Positions 34,162-42,451 of a stretch of 64,000 bases of DNA are shown here, in pieces. Within the stretch, counting starts at the first letter, position 1; every line of letters begins with the position of its first letter. Origin of the DNA: Paractinoplanes tereljensis (GTDB lineage: Bacteria > Actinomycetota > Actinomycetes > Mycobacteriales > Micromonosporaceae); the NCBI RefSeq assembly GCF_016862435.1, contig NZ_BOMY01000048.1, forward strand, positions 124,001-188,000, written 5' to 3'. The notes under the pieces were generated by a model. It saw only the letters and a list, made by a program, of their open reading frames with translations, was not told the origin of the DNA and did not search any database. The position numbers were made by a program, and so were the translations under genes.

Positions 34162-35061
34162 TCAGCTCAGACCGCCGGCCTCCGGGCCTCGGGCGATCGG
34201 CGCCTTGACCAGATTGCCCCACTCTGTCCAGGAACCGTCGTAGTTCCGGACCTGCGGGTAACCGAGCAGGTGGTGCAGCACGAACCAGGTGTGACTCGAC
34301 CGCTCGCCGATGCGGCAGTAGGCGATGATGTCGTCGGCCGACTCGAGGCCCAGCTCGTCGCGGTAGATCTTGGTGAGTTCGTCGGCCGACTTGAACGTGC
34401 CGTCCTCGTTCGCCGCCGACTTCCACGGCTTGCTCACCGCGCCCGGGATGTGCCCGCCGCGCAGCGCGCCCTCCTGCGGATATGCCGCCATGTGGGTCAA
34501 CTCGCCGGTGTACTCCTGCGGGGAACGCACGTCGACCAGCGGACGACCGCTGGCGATGTGGCCCATGACCTGGTCACGGAAGGCGCGGATCTCGGCGTCG
34601 TTCCGGATTGGAACCGGGTAGTCGGCCTTCGCCCGGGACGTCTTGTCCCTGGTCACGGCGCGGCCTTCGGCCACCCACTTCTGCCGGCCGCCATCCAGCA
34701 GCCGAACGTCGCGGTGCCCGAAAAGACGGAAGACCCAGAGGGCGTACGCCGCCCACCAGTTGAAGTTGTCGCCGTAGAAGACGATCGTGTCTTCCCGGCC
34801 GATGCCCTTGGCCTCGCACAGTGCCGCGAACGCGGCCGGGTCGAGGTAGTCGCGGGTGACCTGGTCGTTCAGCTCGAGGTGCCAGTCGACCTTGACCGCG
34901 CCCGGGATGTGCCCGGTGTCGTAGAGCAGCACGTCCTCGTCCGACTCGACCACCACCAGGCCGGGTGTGTCGAGATTGGCGGCCAGCCACTCGGTGGTGA
35001 CCAGCCGGTCGGGATGCGCGTACGCCTGGAGGTTTTGCGCCGGATCGTTTCCTACGGACAT
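34162..35061 (-). CDS. sseA: Thiosulfate sulfurtransferase (rhodanese, SseA/CysA type)
   Basis: 299 residues in two rhodanese domains. The N-domain is inactive; the C-domain has the active-site loop CRIGERSSHTW with the persulfide cysteine. Typical blocks are HIPGAVKVDWHLELND, FYGDNFNWWAAYALWV, DVRSPQEYTGE and GGHIPGAVSKPW. It transfers sulfane sulfur from thiosulfate or 3-mercaptopyruvate to an acceptor. A sufE-like gene lies 1.6 kb away; in many actinobacteria sseA and sufE are adjacent, so here the proS remnant, the SGNH gene and the CBS gene separate them. Confidence 0.93.
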   Translation of the reverse strand: MSVGNDPAQNLQAYAHPDRLVTTEWLAANLDTPGLVVVESDEDVLLYDTGHIPGAVKVDWHLELNDQVTRDYLDPAAFAALCEAKGIGREDTIVFYGDNFNWWAAYALWVFRLFGHRDVRLLDGGRQKWVAEGRAVTRDKTSRAKADYPVPIRNDAEIRAFRDQVMGHIASGRPLVDVRSPQEYTGELTHMAAYPQEGALRGGHIPGAVSKPWKSAANEDGTFKSADELTKIYRDELGLESADDIIAYCRIGERSSHTWFVLHHLLGYPQVRNYDGSWTEWGNLVKAPIARGPEAGGLS

Positions 35062-35115
35062 GGTTCAACTATGCCTTCAGTCCGGTTAAGGGTGGTGGCG
35101 GGGCGGCGGACGGTG

Positions 35116-35880
35116 CTATTCGATCGGAGCGAGAGCTGGGCGCTTCGCGGTGACCAGGTCACCGCTGGAGTGGCCGAGCAGGTGGCGGCCAACCCACGGC
35201 ACGAAGTGCTGCCGCACCCAGCGCATGTCGGCACCGCGGGCCATCAGCCACGGGGTCGGCTCCGGCAACGGCGGCACCAGCAGCCATTCCTCCTCCACCC
35301 CGACGCCCAGCGCGGTAAGCACCTGCGCAGCGACCCGCCGGTGACCGGCCGGCGAGAGGTGCAGCCGGTCCGGGGCCCACATGTGCGGGTGCCGGAATGC
35401 GTCGTCGCCGAACAGGTCGACCACGTACGCGCCGTGCTTCTCGCCGATCGCGGTGGCGCCGTCGTTGAGCACCGCCGCGCGCGGCCCGACGATGCGCTGC
35501 CCCGGCAGGTGGGCGGTGATGTCGGCGAACCGGAAGAGAATGACGTCGGCGCCGGTGGACCGCACCCGGCCGACCACCGCGTCGAGCTTGTCGACAAGCG
35601 CGTGCGGGTCGGCCCGGGGCCGCAGCGAGTCGTTTCCGCCGCCCGCGATGCTGACCAGGCCCGGCGCCATTGCCAGGGTCGGTTCGAGTTGTTCGTCGAT
35701 GATCTGATCGAGAAGCTTGCCGCGGATCGCGAGATTCGCGTACCCGAAGTCGGGCCCGGTGTCGATCGCGAGTCGCGCGGCCACCAGGTCGGCCCATCCG
35801 CGGAACGTTCCGTCGGGGTACGCGTCGTTCATACCCTCGGTGAAGCTGTCCCCCATTGCTACGAAGCTGCGCCAGAGCAT
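35116..35880 (-). CDS. SGNH/GDSL-family hydrolase
   Basis: 254 residues, cytosolic by lack of signal peptide. SGNH blocks: MGDSFTEGMND (nucleophile Ser), the glycine of ANLAIRG, SIAGGGNDSL (Asn) and DRLHLSPAGH (catalytic Asp/His). These are esterases or lipases with broad substrates. ATG 35880 has an AAGGAGG site. The C-terminal ~60 residues (WLLVPPLPEPTPWLMARG) extend past the catalytic fold and occur in actinobacterial SGNH proteins. The physiological substrate is unknown. Confidence 0.9.
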   Translation of the reverse strand: MLWRSFVAMGDSFTEGMNDAYPDGTFRGWADLVAARLAIDTGPDFGYANLAIRGKLLDQIIDEQLEPTLAMAPGLVSIAGGGNDSLRPRADPHALVDKLDAVVGRVRSTGADVILFRFADITAHLPGQRIVGPRAAVLNDGATAIGEKHGAYVVDLFGDDAFRHPHMWAPDRLHLSPAGHRRVAAQVLTALGVGVEEEWLLVPPLPEPTPWLMARGADMRWVRQHFVPWVGRHLLGHSSGDLVTAKRPALAPIE

Positions 35881-36018
35881 TTGGCCGCCTCCTTAACGTT
35901 CCTTCACCTCTTGTTGTGGGGACAGCTTTCCACTTAACAAGCACCAATCCCAGAGTGACGATGGCGACACTCCGAATATTGGGTGCTTATGTCGGACTCC
36001 CTCTCTACGCTGCTCGGC

Positions 36019-36181
36019 ATGCTTCTGCGGATGTCCACGTTGCTCCTGAAGACCCTGCGCGAGGAGCCGGCCGGGGCAGAGGTGCGAGGGGATCACCGAA
36101 TTCCGCAACCGGCGAACCGGTGAGCGCGCCGACGTGCTGATGAGCGACATACCGCGTGTAATCACGAGTGCACTCGGGTAA
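36019..36181 (+). pseudogene. proS: Remnant of prolyl-tRNA synthetase gene (proS), internal deletion
   Basis: From ATG 36019 the frame reads LLRMSTLLLKTLREEPAGAEV, the invariant N-terminus of bacterial-type ProRS (RMS-L-L-TLR-DPADAEV). After base ~36085 the frame shifts by one and reads EGITEFRNRRTGERADV, then ITSALG and a TAA stop (36179-36181). That resembles the very end of ProRS (DGVVELRDR-SG). So ~22 N-terminal and ~31 C-terminal residues are joined, with about 1.6 kb of the gene missing. An upstream in-frame ATG at 35989 exists. It cannot encode a working synthetase, so an intact proS must be elsewhere. The rest of the 35881-36205 gap shows no other gene. Confidence 0.75.
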
Positions 36182-36205
36182 CCGATTTCCACACGGGAGG
36201 TACAC

Positions 36206-36598
36206 ATGGCCAAGATCTCGGTCGCGGACGTGATGACCCGGCAGGTCGTCTATCTGCCGGAGGCAACGACTCTCGACGAGGCCGCGCAGGCCATGCGCGA
36301 TCAGGGCATCGGCGACGTGGTGGTGACCAGCGGGCCGACCATGGTGGGCCTGGTGACCGACCGGGACATCGTGATCCGGGCGATCGCCGAGAACCGGATC
36401 CCCAAGCAGACGACGCTCGGCTCGATCACCTCACATGAGCTGATCATGGTGGAGCAGTCGGCCACGGTGGAGGAGGCGGTGCAGGCCATGCGCGAGCGCG
36501 GCGTCCGCCGGCTGCTGGTCTGCGACTCCGATCGCAACGTCGTCGGCATCATCAGCCTGAGTGACGTGGCCCTCCTCCCTACGTCGACGCCGGCCTGA
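36206..36598 (+). CDS. CBS-domain pair protein
   Basis: 130 residues comprising two CBS motifs (~8-60 and ~72-125): VADVMTRQVVYLPEATTLDE, VGLVTDRDIVIRA, then MVEQSATVEEAVQAMRERGV and VVGIISLSDVALL. A CBS pair forms a Bateman module that binds adenine nucleotides and modulates partner proteins. ATG 36206 has a GGGAGG site. It stands alone on the plus strand after the proS remnant. The partner is unknown. Confidence 0.92.
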   Translation: MAKISVADVMTRQVVYLPEATTLDEAAQAMRDQGIGDVVVTSGPTMVGLVTDRDIVIRAIAENRIPKQTTLGSITSHELIMVEQSATVEEAVQAMRERGVRRLLVCDSDRNVVGIISLSDVALLPTSTPA

Positions 36599-36622
36599 CA
36601 TGGCGAAGTAGGGTCGGTTCCT

Positions 36623-37048
36623 GTGAGTGATATGCCCCCGAAGCTGGCCGAGATCGTCGACGAGTTCGCTTCGGCCCCGCGCGAGGTCGTCCTCGAGATG
36701 CTGCTCGAGTTCGCCGACGCCATGCCGCCGCTGCCGGCCGACCTGGCCGGGCACGACGGTATGGAACAGGTGCCGGAGTGCCAGACCCAGTTCTTCCTCA
36801 AGGCCACGGTCCGGCCGGACGACACGGTGGAGATCTGGTTCGACTGTCCGCCGGAGGCACCCACCACCCGGGCGTTCGCCGGCATCCTGGCCGAGGGCCT
36901 GGCCGGGGCGTCGGCGGCCGAGATCGTCGCCGTGCCGGACGACCTGTATGCGCGGATGGGCCTGGCCAACGCCATCAGTCCGCTTCGCCTCCGGGGCGGG
37001 TCGGCCATCCTCGCTCGCCTCAAGCGGCAGGTAGCCGCCCAGTCCTAG
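36623..37048 (+). CDS. SufE-family sulfur acceptor
   Basis: 141 residues, SufE fold throughout. The acceptor cysteine is in VPECQTQFFLKATV (residue ~53), matching the GCQS position of SufE. It accepts persulfide sulfur from a SufS-type desulfurase for Fe-S assembly. A GTG start at 36623 follows TAGGGT (36609-36614) by eight bases, a leaderless layout. The upstream CBS gene ends 24 bases before. The nearby sseA rhodanese suggests a shared sulfur-trafficking role. Confidence 0.9.
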   Translation: MSDMPPKLAEIVDEFASAPREVVLEMLLEFADAMPPLPADLAGHDGMEQVPECQTQFFLKATVRPDDTVEIWFDCPPEAPTTRAFAGILAEGLAGASAAEIVAVPDDLYARMGLANAISPLRLRGGSAILARLKRQVAAQS

Positions 37049-37061
37049 GTGGAGGCCGTCC

Positions 37062-37703
37062 GTGGATATCCAAGTCTGGTCCGACGTCGTCTGCCCCTGG
37101 TGCTACCTCGGCAAGGCGCGTCTCGAGAAGGCGATCGCCCAGTTCGACGGCGACGTCACCGTGACATACCGGGCGTTCCAGCTCGACCCGGCACCGGTGC
37201 CGCGGCCGGTCCCGATCAGGGACGCGATGGCTGCGAAAGTCGGCGGCTGGAATCGGGCCGAGGAGATGCTCGCGCACGTCACCTCCATCGCGGCCGCGGA
37301 CGGGCTGCGCCTCGACTACGACCGGGCGATCGCGGCCAACACGTTCGACAGCCACCGACTGATCGCCTGGGCCAGCGGCCAGGGCCGGCAGGCCGACATG
37401 CTCGACGCGCTGCAGCGGGCGCACTTCACCGGCGGTGCCGACCTGGGTTCGCGGCCCGCACTGGCCGGGGTGGCCGCCTCGATCGGGCTGGACGGCGCGG
37501 CCGCGCTGGCCTACCTCGAGTCCGAGGCCGGCACCGGGGCGGTGACCACCGATCTCACCGAGGCTCGCGAGCTCGGCATCACCAGCGTCCCGACTTTCCT
37601 GATCGACGGGAAGTACACGGTGCAGGGTGCCCAGGAACCGGCGACGCTGCTGGCCGCGCTGGAGGAGATCGCGCGGCGCGAAGCCGTCGATATCGATCTA
37701 TGA
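37062..37703 (+). CDS. FrnE-like DsbA-family oxidoreductase
   Basis: 213-residue thioredoxin-fold protein with helical insert. The active site is CPWC (SDVVCPWCYLGKARL), the cis-Pro loop GITSVPTFLIDGKYTVQGAQ. FrnE proteins are cytoplasmic disulfide isomerases or polyketide-associated oxidoreductases. GTG 37062 lies 13 bases after the sufE stop with GGAGG, so they may share a transcript. Its stop is followed one base later by a parS-like palindrome. Confidence 0.92.
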   Translation: MDIQVWSDVVCPWCYLGKARLEKAIAQFDGDVTVTYRAFQLDPAPVPRPVPIRDAMAAKVGGWNRAEEMLAHVTSIAAADGLRLDYDRAIAANTFDSHRLIAWASGQGRQADMLDALQRAHFTGGADLGSRPALAGVAASIGLDGAAALAYLESEAGTGAVTTDLTEARELGITSVPTFLIDGKYTVQGAQEPATLLAALEEIARREAVDIDL

Positions 37704-37704
37704 G

Positions 37705-37718
37705 GTTTCACGTGGAAC
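37705..37718. other. Predicted parS (ParB-binding site), third copy
   Basis: GTTTCACGTGGAAC, an exact match to the inner part of the parS consensus (TGTTNCACGTGAAACA read on the other strand). It lies in the convergent gap between frnE and ybaK, about 24 kb from the parA/parB sites and 17 kb from oriC. Confidence 0.7.
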
Positions 37719-37731
37719 GAGATCGACAAAC

Positions 37732-38292
37732 CTAGATCAGCTTGGCCAGGTCCTCGATGACCTCGGCGCCGGGCAGGGCACCGAGCGCCGGGCCGGCCAC
37801 CGCGATCTTGCTGTGCCGCACGCCCGAGCCGATGATCACGTGCGGAGTCGCGGCCACCCGGCTGTCGACCAGGATCGGCCAATCGGCGGGCAGACCGATC
37901 GGGGTGATGCCGCCGTACTCCATGCCGGTCAGGCTGACCGCCTCGTCCATCGGGGCGAAGCTGCACTTGCGGACGTCCAGCCGGCGGCGGATCACCCCGT
38001 TCACGTCGGCCCGGGTGGTGGCCAGGATGATGCAGGCCGCGTACCTGGTGACGCCGTCGCGCTTGCCGGCCACGATCACACAGTTGGCCGAGACGTCCAG
38101 GCCCACGCCGTACGCCTCGCAGAATGCCGCCGTGTCGGCCAGGCCGGGGTCGATCGGTGCGACAAGCACCTGGTCGCCGTCGATCGGTGCCTCGACCGGC
38201 CACACCGCGAGAGCCTTCTCCACCGGCGGGGCCAGTAGGTCGGGGCGGGACTGGGCGGGCTCGAGCTGCAGGGTTCCCATCACGCCCGCCAT
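37732..38292 (-). CDS. YbaK/EbsC-type aminoacyl-tRNA deacylase
   Basis: 186 residues of the YbaK/prolyl-tRNA editing fold, which hydrolyses mischarged tRNA (often Cys-tRNA-Pro or Ala-tRNA-Pro). Core blocks: QVLVAPIDPGLADTAAF, KRDGVTRYAACIILATTRAD, VRKCSFAPMDEAVSLTGMEYGGITPIGLP with the conserved lysine-containing and GGITPIGLP motifs. ATG 38292 begins six bases after the SDR gene stop; a second in-frame ATG at 38280 has a better ribosome site. A proline-tRNA editing gene near a deleted proS may be coincidental but is worth noting. Confidence 0.88.
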   Translation of the reverse strand: MAGVMGTLQLEPAQSRPDLLAPPVEKALAVWPVEAPIDGDQVLVAPIDPGLADTAAFCEAYGVGLDVSANCVIVAGKRDGVTRYAACIILATTRADVNGVIRRRLDVRKCSFAPMDEAVSLTGMEYGGITPIGLPADWPILVDSRVAATPHVIIGSGVRHSKIAVAGPALGALPGAEVIEDLAKLI

Positions 38293-38298
38293 CCTCGC

Positions 38299-39057
38299 TC
38301 AATACTTCTCGGCCAGGTAGTCCCGCCACGTTCGGGACCCGGTCGGCGTGGCCGAGGTGGTCAGGGCGCCGGCCCGGAGCGCCCGCGAGACCTTGCCCGG
38401 GATGCCGAGCCGCCAGATCGGCCGCTTCCGGCCACGGGCCGCCAGCCACGACCGGGCCAGGTCGTCGAAGGTGAGCACCTGCGGCCCGCCGTACTCGATC
38501 GCCTTGCCGGCCGCGGGCCGGCCGATCAGCTCGGCGATCTCCTCGGCCAGGTCCTCGACGTCCAACGGCTGCACCTGCCAGCTCGGGTCGATGATCACCG
38601 GGCCCGGTTTGCTCAGCGCGGACAGCAGCATCTCGGCGAACTGGTGGAACTGGGTGGCCCGGACGATCGTGTGCGGGACGCCGCTTCCTTCGACGACCTT
38701 CTCGGTGTCGAGTTTCGCCCGGTAGTAGGGGTACGGCACGCGGTCTATGCCGACGATCGACACGTACAGGACGTGCCCGACGCCGGCGTTCCTTGCCGCC
38801 GCCATCAACCGCCGGGTTCCCTCGACGTCGGTCTTCTGCGGCCGGCCCGGCGCCGAGGCGAGGTGCACGATCACGTCCACCCCACGCACCGCCTCGGCCA
38901 GTCCGTCCCCGGTACGCAGGTCGGCCGTCACCCAGCCGGCCCGCGCCGACCGGGTCATCGGCCGTACCGCGTACCCCTGCTTCTGCAGCCGCGGGACCAC
39001 CGCGGACCCCAGCGTTCCGCTCGCTCCGGTGACCAGCACCGTGATCTTTTCGCTCAT
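38299..39057 (-). CDS. NAD(P)-binding atypical SDR (NmrA/YwnB-like)
   Basis: 252-residue Rossmann protein. The nucleotide motif is VLVTGASGTLGSAVVPRL (TGxxGxxG) at residues ~6-23. Further blocks are VRGVDVIVHLASAPGR and YVSIVGIDRVPYPYYRAKLDTEKVVEGSG with the YxxxK-like YRAKL. It belongs to the extended/atypical SDRs that reduce quinones or act as redox sensors. ATG 39057 was chosen for the canonical N-terminus; a GTG at 39105 is possible. The YbaK-family gene follows six bases downstream. Confidence 0.9.
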   Translation of the reverse strand: MSEKITVLVTGASGTLGSAVVPRLQKQGYAVRPMTRSARAGWVTADLRTGDGLAEAVRGVDVIVHLASAPGRPQKTDVEGTRRLMAAARNAGVGHVLYVSIVGIDRVPYPYYRAKLDTEKVVEGSGVPHTIVRATQFHQFAEMLLSALSKPGPVIIDPSWQVQPLDVEDLAEEIAELIGRPAAGKAIEYGGPQVLTFDDLARSWLAARGRKRPIWRLGIPGKVSRALRAGALTTSATPTGSRTWRDYLAEKY

Positions 39058-39150
39058 ACCAACCGGACGATCGGCGCAGCCTTCGCGTGACGTGTCTCCG
39101 ATCACCGAGGATCCTCAGGGTCGGGCCGATCTTGCCGACCTTCAGATGTT

Positions 39151-39591
39151 GTGGAGGAACGTCGAGGTGCGCGCATCGGGACCGTGAGTGGTCTCGCGCT
39201 GCTTGGTGGGGGTACCGCGATCGCGGCCGTCGCCGGCGGCGCCCACTCCGTGTTCGCGACCGTGCTTCTCGGCCTGCTCGCCATCGGTATGGGTCACTCG
39301 CTGCTGGTCGAGATCCGCCGCCAGGCCCGCCGGCGAACCCGGCGCTGGGTTCGTACCGACACGATCAACGCGATCCTGCTCGGGTGCTGGGCGGAAGCCG
39401 CGTTGATCCTGACGATCCTCGAGGCGGGGCCGGTCTCGGTGCGGGCCGTCGGCGGGGTGCTGGCCGCGGCGTACGCCGGATGTTGTGTTTATTTCGTCAC
39501 CGAGCGCAGGCGGACGATCAACGCCGAAGTTTCCCCGTTGCCTCCTCCGGCGGAGCTGGAGACCTCGGTCTCCGGACGTCGGGCCGCCTGA
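39151..39591 (+). CDS. Hypothetical small membrane protein
   Basis: 146 residues with about four hydrophobic segments: VSGLALLGGGTAIAAVAGG, VFATVLLGLLAIGMGHSLL, NAILLGCWAEAALILTILEA and AVGGVLAAAYAGCCVYFV. A strongly basic loop (RRQARRRTRRWVR) separates the second and third, placing it in the cytoplasm. The C-terminus is soluble. No family is recognised. Start is uncertain: GTG 39151 or GTG 39184; neither has a good ribosome site. Divergent from the SDR gene. Confidence 0.6.
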   Translation: MEERRGARIGTVSGLALLGGGTAIAAVAGGAHSVFATVLLGLLAIGMGHSLLVEIRRQARRRTRRWVRTDTINAILLGCWAEAALILTILEAGPVSVRAVGGVLAAAYAGCCVYFVTERRRTINAEVSPLPPPAELETSVSGRRAA

Positions 39592-39631
39592 CGTCTCCCG
39601 CCGGGCGCCGACCTTTGATCTACTGACCCCC

Positions 39632-40303
39632 GTGCGTCGTCGATCTCTCGTCCTTCTGGTCGCGGCCGGTGCCCTCAGTGCGTGCACACCGCGCACCACC
39701 GGCAGTCCGGCCGCCGCCGCCACCCCGCGTGACGCCGTCGCCGACGACTACCGCTGGTTCTCCCCGACGCCTGATTTCGGGCAGGGGTACTGCTTCACGT
39801 GGGTTCGCGGCTTGATCCCGCAGCAGGTGATCAAGCGACTCGGCGGCAAAGAGCTGGAACGGATCAGCTGGGAGCAGCTGGTCCAGTCGGGGGACGGGCA
39901 GCAGGGCACGGCGTACCGCTACTTCATCGGCATCACCCGGGTCGACGACTGGTCGCTGATCGTCGAGGACAACGGTGATCTCGGGGTGACCGACGAACTG
40001 GTCCGGCCGCTGTCGGCCGGCACCACCGTGGTGGCCAACTATCGCGGCGCCGATGGGCGGGGCCGGTTCCTGCAGCTGTCCGACGGTCGCGTGCAACTGG
40101 ACTTCGACCCGGCCGCCCCGGTCACCGTGACGGCCGAGATGTCGGCGGTCGGCTTCGCGCCCGGGATCGATGCCGGCACCTCGATGGCCGCGTCGTTCGC
40201 GTTGGCCGAGCGACTGACCGGGAAACAGATGAGCCGGCCGCTGCTGATCAGCCGCACCTACCTGTTCACGAGCGTCCCGTCTATGTCACGAAAGAATCAA
40301 TAG
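39632..40303 (+). CDS. DUF6461-like lipoprotein
   Basis: 223 residues. A short signal peptide with lipobox LSAC (Cys~18) marks a lipoprotein. Then comes a domain resembling DUF6461: YRWFSPTPDFGQGYCFTWVRGLIPQQVIKRLGG, WSLIVEDNGDLGVTDELV and VVANYRGADGRGRFLQLSDGRVQLDFDP. The function of the domain is unknown. GTG 39632 gives the correct signal-peptide start; the open frame upstream overlaps the preceding gene. It is followed 47 bases later by a helix-turn-helix gene on the same strand. Confidence 0.72.
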   Translation: MRRRSLVLLVAAGALSACTPRTTGSPAAAATPRDAVADDYRWFSPTPDFGQGYCFTWVRGLIPQQVIKRLGGKELERISWEQLVQSGDGQQGTAYRYFIGITRVDDWSLIVEDNGDLGVTDELVRPLSAGTTVVANYRGADGRGRFLQLSDGRVQLDFDPAAPVTVTAEMSAVGFAPGIDAGTSMAASFALAERLTGKQMSRPLLISRTYLFTSVPSMSRKNQ

Positions 40304-40350
40304 CCGTTCGGTTGTTGCATGCCGGACGCCCGGACGGCCAACATTCATCC

Positions 40351-40896
40351 GTGGCGATGCGTAGTTCCGAGTTGTTGAGCATCGGCGAGGCCGCGATCCT
40401 GCTGCGCTCCTCGCGGCAACACGTCCTTGACCTGTGCTTACGCGGGCTGCTTCCGTACGTGACCGTCGGCGGCACCCAGCATCGGGTGCGCCGGGCCGAC
40501 GTCGAGGCGTTGATCCGGCCGGCCCTGTCCCGTCAGCAACTCGAGCAACTCTGGCTGCATCAGGCGATCGCCGGCAAGTTCGTGTCGAACCCGGACGCGC
40601 TGCTCGCGGCCGTGGCGATCACCCTCCGGCGATTGCGCCGACAGCACCCCGAGGGCCGGTCCTGGGAGTGGCTGGACCGCTGGCAGGTGGTGCTCGACAA
40701 CGGCCACGAGGCGGTGCTGGACGCCCTGACCTCGTCCTCCGAGTACGCCGTTGAGTTGCGCGACACGTCGCCGTTCACCGGCATCCTGTCCGAAGTGGAA
40801 CGCCGTACGGTACTCACCGCCCTGGCCGAGAGCAGGCGCGATAGGGCCCGGACGATGCCGCAGGAGAAGCTCGAGCGGGTCATGCGCGCAGTGTGA
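40351..40896 (+). CDS. Excisionase-type helix-turn-helix protein
   Basis: 181 residues. Residues ~6-55 form a MerR/excisionase-like helix-turn-helix (LLSIGEAAILLRSSRQHVLDLC, LLPYVTVGGTQHRVRRADVEALI). The rest is helical and lacks known catalytic motifs (LRRLRRQHPEGRSWEWLDRWQVVLDNG). GTG 40351 or ATG 40357 could start it. No integrase, repeat or attachment site is visible nearby, so this is more likely a chromosomal regulator than a phage excisionase. Target unknown. Confidence 0.72.
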   Translation: MAMRSSELLSIGEAAILLRSSRQHVLDLCLRGLLPYVTVGGTQHRVRRADVEALIRPALSRQQLEQLWLHQAIAGKFVSNPDALLAAVAITLRRLRRQHPEGRSWEWLDRWQVVLDNGHEAVLDALTSSSEYAVELRDTSPFTGILSEVERRTVLTALAESRRDRARTMPQEKLERVMRAV

Positions 40897-41033
40897 GTCG
40901 TCGATCACAAAACTATAAAAGCACCTTATGGAAAACCTCCCGCCGGGCGGATAGTGGATCAGTTCAACCCCGGCCGCCGCCTCTGCGATCTCGCGAATCG
41001 CAGCGACGACTGGCTGCGCCCCCGGGAGGATCC

Positions 41034-42329
41034 ATGGCGATCATCAACACCCCCCATGTCACCACCGCCAGCAAACTGGCCGGCCTCCTCGAGGCCGTAC
41101 TACAGGTGCCGATGCCGGTACGAGTCCGAGCCTGGGATGGCTCCACCGCCGGCCCCACCGACGCACCCACCCTGATCATTCGTAACCGGCGGGCCCTGCG
41201 CCGCATCCTGTGGCAGCCCAACGAGCTCGGCCTGGCCCGCGCCTACGTGGCCGGCGAGATCGACGTCGAAGGCGATCTGTACGACGCCCTCAACCGGCTC
41301 GCCGGACTGGTCTGGCGCGCGCCGGACCGCAAGGACCTGCCGTTCCACACGGTCGCCGGCGATCTGCTGCGACTGGGCGTGCTCGGCACCCAGCCCAAGC
41401 CGCCGCCGGAGGAAATGCAGGTCACCGGCGGCAGGCACAGCAAACGCCGGGACCGGCAGGCGATCAGCCACCACTACGACGTGGGCAACGACTTCTACCG
41501 GATCGTGCTCGGCGAGAGCATGGTTTACTCCTGCGCCTACTGGGCGTCCGACGAACTCGGCTACGGTCTCGCCGACGCTCAGCGCGACAAGCTCGACCTG
41601 ATCTGCCGCAAGCTCGACCTCAAGCCCGGCATGCGGTTGCTGGACGTCGGCTGCGGGTGGGGAAGTCTGGCCGTGCACGCGGCCCGGACCTACGGCGTCC
41701 AGGTGCTGGGCATCACGCTCTCCGTCGAGCAGGCCGATTACGCCCGCAAGCAGGTCGCCGAGGCCGGCCTCACCGACCAGGTGGAGATCCGGGTGCAGGA
41801 CTACCGCGACCTGGACGACGGCCCGTTCGACGCGATCTCCAGCGTCGGGATGGCCGAGCACGTCGGCACCGAGCCCTACCGGGAGTACGCGGAGATCCTG
41901 TACTCGCAGCTCAAGCCGGGTGGGCGGTTGCTCAACCACCAGATCTCCCGGCTGCACCTGCCGCCCAAGCAGCCGCACCAGCCGCGGTCCTTCATCGACG
42001 CGTACGTCTTCCCGGACGGTGAACTGGCCCCGGTCGGCGTGACGGTCACGGCGCTGGAGGAGGCCGGTTTCGAGGTACGCGACGTGCACGCGCTCCGCGA
42101 GCACTACGCGACGACGCTGCGCGCGTGGGTGGCGAACCTGGAGGCCGAGTGGCCCGCGGCGGTACGGCTGACCAGCCCTGGCCGCGCCCGGGTGTGGCGG
42201 CTCTACATGGCGGCGTCGGCGCTGGCTTTCGAGCAGTCCCGGATCGGCGTGAACCAGGTGCTGGCGATCAGGACACACCGCAACGGCGACAGTGAGATGC
42301 CCGCCACACGGGCGGGCTACGCGGCCTGA
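41034..42329 (+). CDS. cfa: Cyclopropane-fatty-acyl-phospholipid synthase family methyltransferase
   Basis: 431 residues. S-adenosylmethionine-dependent methyltransferase that adds a methylene or methyl group across lipid double bonds. N-domain ~1-140; SAM site LLDVGCGWGSLAVHAARTYG; CFA-family signatures HHYDVGNDFYRIVLGESMVYSCAYW, QDYRDLDDGPFDAISSVGMAEHVG and RHL/SFIDAYVFPDGEL. ATG 41034 has GGGAGGA. A 137-bp AT-richer gap (including AACTATAAAAGC near 40909) ahead of it probably holds the promoter. A strong hairpin follows at 42349. Confidence 0.93.
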   Translation: MAIINTPHVTTASKLAGLLEAVLQVPMPVRVRAWDGSTAGPTDAPTLIIRNRRALRRILWQPNELGLARAYVAGEIDVEGDLYDALNRLAGLVWRAPDRKDLPFHTVAGDLLRLGVLGTQPKPPPEEMQVTGGRHSKRRDRQAISHHYDVGNDFYRIVLGESMVYSCAYWASDELGYGLADAQRDKLDLICRKLDLKPGMRLLDVGCGWGSLAVHAARTYGVQVLGITLSVEQADYARKQVAEAGLTDQVEIRVQDYRDLDDGPFDAISSVGMAEHVGTEPYREYAEILYSQLKPGGRLLNHQISRLHLPPKQPHQPRSFIDAYVFPDGELAPVGVTVTALEEAGFEVRDVHALREHYATTLRAWVANLEAEWPAAVRLTSPGRARVWRLYMAASALAFEQSRIGVNQVLAIRTHRNGDSEMPATRAGYAA

Positions 42330-42348
42330 CCCGAGCGCCGACCAGACC

Positions 42349-42389
42349 GCCGTGATGCCTCGTCACCTGCCCCGACGGGGCATCACGGC
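42349..42389 (+). terminator. Terminator of cfa gene
   Basis: Stem GCCGTGATGCC/GGCATCACGGC is perfect over 11 bp, with an inner extension TCGTC/GACGG leaving a nine-base loop. It lies 20 bases past the cfa stop. Confidence 0.8.
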
Positions 42390-42451
42390 TCACCCCCCGA
42401 GTGTCCATTTCGGTCGGTGACTTGCCGCTTACCGCCCGAAAGATCCGGAAG

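Noticed and set aside
35856..36140. 94-codon open frame ahead of the CBS gene
   Set aside because: It crosses the SGNH promoter and the proS remnant in the wrong frame; the ProRS-like reading explains the DNA better.
39794..39807. Possible extra parS (TTCACGTGGG)
   Set aside because: Only the CACGTG centre matches; the flanks break the palindrome. It lies inside a coding sequence.
40351..40896. Prophage excisionase
   Set aside because: The helix-turn-helix resembles excisionases, but no integrase, att repeat or phage gene is nearby.
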